Source of the DNA: Peribacillus huizhouensis
Lineage (GTDB): Bacteria > Bacillota > Bacilli > Bacillales > DSM-1321
Length of the DNA: 64,000 bases
Assembly (NCBI RefSeq): GCF_014138605.1
Contig: NZ_JACJHX010000010.1
Span: forward strand, 1 to 64,000
Reading direction: 5' to 3'
Shown here: one piece after another, positions 59,506-64,000 of the stretch
Layout: the number at the start of each line of letters is the position of its first letter
Numbering within the stretch: position 1 is the stretch's first letter
Notes under the pieces: generated by a model
Seen by the model: the letters and a program-made list of their open reading frames with translations, nothing else
The model's database searches: none
Told to the model about the DNA's origin: nothing
Program-made: the position numbers and the translations under genes

Positions 59506-59973
59506 CTTTTCGTTAATCTCCTGAGAAAATTTTCCTTGCTTTTTTGGAGCATCGCAAACGTATGTATTGCATGTCCAGTGAGAAGAACCGATTGTGAAAA
59601 AAATACGGCTTGGTGTCAGGCGTTCGGTTTGGCATCTTCTTATTAAAAATGCTAATATACAATGAACCGACAAATTGTGAAAGAATCGCTGACAATTATG
59701 CCACTGCCGTATACGGCTACGATTTTTGACGCATATTGTGCATCCTTGCGGTCGAAATTTGTGGAGGATGTGATTAATACTCCGATAGAACAAGACAAAA
59801 AAACCGTCTTGAGACATTGAAACCCCTACCAATTACATCCTTAGTTAGCATACAATAGCCTAACATGTTATGTCAATGTGTGGTTCGTGAATTTTGTCAC
59901 AGAACGGTAATAGTTAACGAATTGTTCACATTTGTATTTTACCTTTTTGTTGACTTTTAAAAAAACACCTTTT
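59506..59973. other. Leader and promoter region of the atp operon
   Basis: About 470 bp between the subtilase gene and atpI, both leftward. It contains the promoter described separately. No clear terminator follows the subtilase stop at 59974, so some read-through into the atp operon is possible. Open frames here lack support. Confidence 0.5.
59654..59681 (-). promoter_or_regulatory. Candidate sigma-A promoter of the atp operon
   Basis: On the minus strand TTCACA (-35, 5 of 6) is separated by 16 nt from TATATT (-10, 5 of 6). The start of transcription would be about 140 nt upstream of atpI. Confidence 0.5.
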
Positions 59974-62193
59974 TCAATCAATAATGATGGTCGTTTCTAT
60001 TTGATCTTCCTTCCCAAATTTTCTTGCAAAGATAATTGCTGTATAAATTCCTGGCACAGGAAGTTCATCTTTAGCTAACTCCTTTTTTAGTAAACCCGGC
60101 GGAGCGTGTTTCGCCCAATCCAAAAATCCAATAAAACGAAAATTGTCTGGATCATAAAGAGCAATCCCGACTTCATCAGCACCACGAGGTAAATACATTT
60201 CATACCGATACATTCCTTCTTGGTCCCCAGCGCTAAATTCAAATCCCATTACCCTTGGATAATTTGGTTCCTCTTTCACATAGAGAAACGGCAGACTAAT
60301 TTCTTTTACCCCTTCAACCAGTGTTAAATAACCATCATAAATTCCCGTTTCCATAAGTGCCGGGTTTATTTGTAATCCTAAGTGGACTTGTTTCTTTTCT
60401 CCTGGATTAATCGAAAAGGAAGCTGGTAAATCCCATGTGATTCCCTTCTCTTTCATCGGAATCTGAAATGAGTAATTCTTCTTCTCCTTGCTAGTGTTTT
60501 CAATGACAAGCTTCTCTTCATGTTCATGAATGCCTTCTTTCTTTGAGAACATCCCAAACGAAAGAGAACTTGGGTAGAGAAGCGTATCTGCCTTTAACGC
60601 CTGATCAATCCGTAAGCGACCCGCTCCTTGTTCGAATGTACGATATAGTTTCCCGTCTTTATCTAGCAATGGTTTAGATGTACTCATTAAGGCAGATTTC
60701 ACTTGTTCCGGTGTCCATTCCGGATGAGCTTGTAGGATGAGTGCACTTGCTCCAGCTACATGTGGAGAAGCCATACTTGTCCCTTGCATTTCTAAATAGC
60801 CTGAAGGGATTGTACTATTGATCGCCACCCCTGGAGCTAATAGATCTGGTTTAATACTCCAACTTACTGTAACTGGTCCTCTAGAACTAAAATCAGCTAA
60901 CTGATCTTGTTCCTTCTTATATATGAATTGCACATTTCGCTGCTTAGACCGAATCTGCCTTTTTACCAACTCTCCCGACTTTTTCGATATAGAGACGACT
61001 GGTATACCCAAGCCTTTTGTCACGCTACCGCTAAAGTTCCCTTCAGTATTGTTAAAAATAATAACGGCAACCGCTCCTGATTTCTTGGCATTTATGACTT
61101 TCTCAGTAAATGATATACTCCCTCTCTCAATCAGAGCTATTTTCCCTTTCACTTGTTTTAGATCATGTATCCTACCTATTCCTCCATCTATTAATTCTTC
61201 TGTAAAGTGAAGATCCCAAGGTTTCGCACCTTGCATAGGCATTAATTGAATCATTTTCTTCCTCGCCCCTAGCCCTACTTTCATATATGGGATAATCATT
61301 GGAGGTGTCGACGCTCCAACAGAAATGGCTCTATCTGCTGTACCGGGTGATCCAACCGTCCAGACCGCTGGACCTGAGTTTCCATTTGAAGTAACCGCAA
61401 CGATTCCACTCTCCACCGCTTTATTCAAAGCTATTGAGATGGGCAAATCTGGTCCATTTACATCATTCCCTAATGACAAATTAAGCACATCCACTTTATC
61501 TTCAATCGCAGCTTCGATTGCTCCTAATACTTGTTCAGTATTACCAGTCCCTCCTGGACCAAGCGCACGGTATGCGATCACATCAGCTTCTGGAGCTACA
61601 CCTTTCATTTTTCCATTAGCTGCGATAATTCCTGCTACATGGGTACCATGTATGGTCGATTGGTCACCTTGTCCTTTTGTTTCCATCGGATCTCGATCTC
61701 CATCAACTAAATCACGACCTCCTTTATACGCTTTTTGTAAATCAGGATGTGTGTAGTCAATACCAGTATCAATAATTCCAACCATGATCCCTTTTCCAGT
61801 AATTCTTTGTTTTTTGCCGTCAAAAAAAGACCTCGCTTGATCAGCCCCAATAAAAGGTATGCTTGAATCGGCTTGAACACGATAAACCGACACTTCTGAT
61901 ATCGCAGAAATTGCATACTCTTTTTTCAGTTGCATAATCTCCTCTCTTTTACCTTTGACGGAAAAACCGACGATAGCGTGTTTATATATTTTCCTTAGTT
62001 GTAGCGATGAATATTTTGCTAAAATTGTCTGAATATCAATAGTAGAAACAGGTTTTTCCAACAGTACAATTGCTGTCATATTTTTGGATTCAGTTTGTTT
62101 TGGCAATGGCGGTAGCTCTGTTGCCGCTACTGACGTTACACTTGTACACAAAAGGATAAGTATGATTAGTAAAGAAAAGTATTTTTTCAGCAA
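59974..62193 (-). CDS. Vpr-like extracellular subtilase (S8) with PA domain
   Basis: About 739 residues: signal peptide (LLIILILLCTSVTSVAA), an I9-type propeptide (about 35-110), S8 domain (115-540) split by a PA domain (about 345-430, IALIERGSISFTEKV and AVAVIIFNNTEG), and a C-terminal Fn3-like region. The triad is Asp142 (GIIDTGIDYTHPD), His182 (IHGTHVAG) and Ser473 (QGTSMASPHVAG), with Asn272 for the oxyanion hole. The layout matches B. subtilis minor extracellular protease Vpr. Start: TTG 62193 has AAAGGGGTG 6 nt upstream; a GTG at 62223 would add ten residues. No SLH domain, so probably secreted free. Confidence 0.9.
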   Translation of the reverse strand: MLKKYFSLLIILILLCTSVTSVAATELPPLPKQTESKNMTAIVLLEKPVSTIDIQTILAKYSSLQLRKIYKHAIVGFSVKGKREEIMQLKKEYAISAISEVSVYRVQADSSIPFIGADQARSFFDGKKQRITGKGIMVGIIDTGIDYTHPDLQKAYKGGRDLVDGDRDPMETKGQGDQSTIHGTHVAGIIAANGKMKGVAPEADVIAYRALGPGGTGNTEQVLGAIEAAIEDKVDVLNLSLGNDVNGPDLPISIALNKAVESGIVAVTSNGNSGPAVWTVGSPGTADRAISVGASTPPMIIPYMKVGLGARKKMIQLMPMQGAKPWDLHFTEELIDGGIGRIHDLKQVKGKIALIERGSISFTEKVINAKKSGAVAVIIFNNTEGNFSGSVTKGLGIPVVSISKKSGELVKRQIRSKQRNVQFIYKKEQDQLADFSSRGPVTVSWSIKPDLLAPGVAINSTIPSGYLEMQGTSMASPHVAGASALILQAHPEWTPEQVKSALMSTSKPLLDKDGKLYRTFEQGAGRLRIDQALKADTLLYPSSLSFGMFSKKEGIHEHEEKLVIENTSKEKKNYSFQIPMKEKGITWDLPASFSINPGEKKQVHLGLQINPALMETGIYDGYLTLVEGVKEISLPFLYVKEEPNYPRVMGFEFSAGDQEGMYRYEMYLPRGADEVGIALYDPDNFRFIGFLDWAKHAPPGLLKKELAKDELPVPGIYTAIIFARKFGKEDQIETTIIID

Positions 62194-62293
62194 AAGCGAC
62201 ACCCCTTTCACATATGGTTTCACTTAAGCTCAAGTCTATACATATGAGGGAAATCCTTTTTATTAGCAGTGGGTTTAAGATAGTAGAATCAAA

Positions 62294-62366
62294 AAAGATC
62301 TGTTCCCGCAACTACTATACACAGTGAATATTTCATACTGTATATAGAGTTCAAGATCAGATCTTT
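62294..62366 (-). terminator. Family A-type palindrome acting as terminator of mnaA
   Basis: AAAGATCTG/CAGATCTTT outer stem and ATACACAGT/ACTGTATAT inner stem, then TTTTGATT on the minus strand, 8 bp past the mnaA stop. The TTCCCGCAACTACTATACA arm resembles family A. Confidence 0.7.
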
Positions 62367-62374
62367 CTGAGGTT

Positions 62375-63529
62375 CTAATTTCCTCCAGGAATAAATGTTT
62401 CCGGAGCTTTATTAGTTCGCTTGAAGTAAAAACGAATGGCTTCCGCGATCCTTGCTGATGTATGTCCATCACCATAAGGATTGTGAGCCTTCGCCATTTG
62501 TTGATAGGCTTCTTCATTCGTTAACAATTCAGTTGCTAGATGATAGATCGTATCTTCATCTGTTCCAGCAAGTTTAAGAGTGCCTGCTTCAATTCCTTCA
62601 GGGCGTTCTGTTGTATCTCGTAAAACTAGAACTGGAACACCGAGTGAAGGGGCTTCTTCTTGTACCCCACCTGAATCGGTCATGATTAAATATGATTTCG
62701 CAGCAAAGTTGTGAAAATCAAATACATCTAATGGTTCAATTAAATGAATGCGTGGATCGTTTCCAAGAACTTCAGCTGCTAACTCTCTGACAACTGGATT
62801 GAGGTGTACAGGGTAGATTACCTGTACATCATCATGTTCATCTATAAGCCTTTTAATTGCACGGAACATATTCCGCATCGGTTCACCTAGATTTTCACGA
62901 CGATGAGCCGTTAATAAGATGAGACGACTATCTCCAATTTTATCTAATACTGGATGAGAATACGTCTCACTCACTGTTGTTTTTAGCGCATCAATGGCTG
63001 TATTTCCTGTAATGAATATGAATTCATCACTTTTTCCTTCATTAGTTAAATTCTCAGCTGCTTTTGCAGTTGGAGAAAAATGCAAGTCAGCAATCACTCC
63101 TGTTAGCTGACGATTTGCTTCTTCAGGAAAAGGTGAATACTTGTTCCATGTCCGCAGTCCTGCTTCCACATGACCAACCGGTATTTGATTATAAAACGCA
63201 GCTAAGCTCGCCACAAATGTTGTTGTCGTGTCACCGTGGACTAAAACGATATCTGGTTTCACTTCCCTCATCACTCCATCAAGACCCTCGAGTCCCCTTG
63301 TCGTTACATCGATGAGCGTTTGGCGATCCTTCATAATATTCAAATCGTGATCTGGTTGAATCGAGAAAATTTCCAGTACTTGGTCAAGCATTTGTCGATG
63401 CTGTGCTGTAACCGTAACAATCGATTCAAAATGTTCCGGTTGTTTTTGTAATTCAAGAACTAATGGAGCCATCTTGATCGCTTCAGGCCTTGTACCAAAA
63501 ATCGTCATAACCTTAATCGGTTTTGACAT
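62375..63529 (-). CDS. mnaA: UDP-N-acetylglucosamine 2-epimerase (non-hydrolysing)
   Basis: About 384 residues: MTIFGTRPEAIKMAPLVLEL, VHGDTTTTFVASLAAF, GHVEAGLRTWNKYSPFPEE, LTAHRRENLGEPM and MTDSGGVQEEAPSLGVPVL are all family motifs. It interconverts UDP-GlcNAc and UDP-ManNAc, the precursor for teichoic acid linkage units and for the ManNAc or ManNAcA of the wall polymer encoded at the left end. ATG 63529 follows AGGTGG; three extra upstream residues are possible. It follows upp by about 20 bp. Confidence 0.95.
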   Translation of the reverse strand: MSKPIKVMTIFGTRPEAIKMAPLVLELQKQPEHFESIVTVTAQHRQMLDQVLEIFSIQPDHDLNIMKDRQTLIDVTTRGLEGLDGVMREVKPDIVLVHGDTTTTFVASLAAFYNQIPVGHVEAGLRTWNKYSPFPEEANRQLTGVIADLHFSPTAKAAENLTNEGKSDEFIFITGNTAIDALKTTVSETYSHPVLDKIGDSRLILLTAHRRENLGEPMRNMFRAIKRLIDEHDDVQVIYPVHLNPVVRELAAEVLGNDPRIHLIEPLDVFDFHNFAAKSYLIMTDSGGVQEEAPSLGVPVLVLRDTTERPEGIEAGTLKLAGTDEDTIYHLATELLTNEEAYQQMAKAHNPYGDGHTSARIAEAIRFYFKRTNKAPETFIPGGN

Positions 63530-63549
63530 GATTACCACCTCGTTTTATC

Positions 63550-64000
<451 letters not shown>

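Noticed and set aside
59513-59832. N-terminal extension of atpI and a second 60-codon frame
   Set aside because: The extension has no similarity to AtpI, and a promoter and the ribosome site for the shorter start lie inside it.

Overview
The window is a low-GC, Gram-positive, endospore-forming and motile bacterium of the Bacillaceae type. Evidence is the conserved order upp - mnaA - (protease) - atpIBEFHAGDC - ywzB - ywmB - murA - spoIID - (vanZ) - spoIIQ - spoIIID - mbl - flhO - flhP - (small membrane protein) - fabZ - ... - ywpF - ssb, which closely follows the Bacillus subtilis layout. The genus cannot be fixed from sequence reading alone. No rRNA, tRNA, CRISPR array or prophage was seen.

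Region 1 (1-23.3 kb) is a cell-envelope island. After a decayed IS3-family element come genes for a lipid-linked, cell-wall-bound polysaccharide: a Wzy/WaaL-type membrane protein, a GT4 glycosyltransferase, a TagA/WecG glycosyltransferase and a UDP-ManNAc dehydrogenase-type enzyme. Divergent from these are csaB (pyruvyl transferase), a second GT4 enzyme and a MurJ/MviN flippase. CsaB-type ketal-pyruvate on the secondary cell wall polymer is the known ligand of SLH domains, and four SLH-domain exoproteins follow directly: a glucosaminidase, an NlpC/P60 protein, a subtilase and an amidase. A LysM-NlpC/P60 hydrolase, a PBP3-like class B penicillin-binding protein and a CorA-like membrane protein complete the block. 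mnaA, at the far right end, would supply UDP-ManNAc to the same pathway.

Region 2 (23.3-37.3 kb) is accessory. It holds a PlcR-like HTH/TPR regulator next to a divergent, previously unlisted 40-residue pre-peptide ending FELPSEY, which looks like a PapR-type signalling peptide. It also has a broken REP-associated tyrosine transposase (RAYT) between 20-bp REP-like repeats, a SWIM protein plus SNF2 helicase pair (ywqB/ywqA-like), a 41-bp tandem repeat, and a five-gene oligopeptide ABC transporter that could import the peptide.

Region 3 (37.3-64 kb) is core: ssb, ywpF, fabZ, flagellar rod genes, mbl, the sporulation genes, murA, the complete F1Fo ATP synthase operon, a Vpr-like subtilase, mnaA and a partial upp.

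The intergenic DNA is unusually repeat-rich. At least three dispersed families occur: family A (long palindromes with a GGGTCTGAC-like core, about ten copies), family B (multi-hairpin elements ending CCCACTGATTGAAGTTTCAC, one a 320-nt candidate structured RNA at 40.9-41.2 kb) and family C (a 128-bp MITE-like element). Two arrays with a roughly 20.5-bp period also occur in convergent intergenic gaps. All functional calls are from reading motifs; no database search was run.
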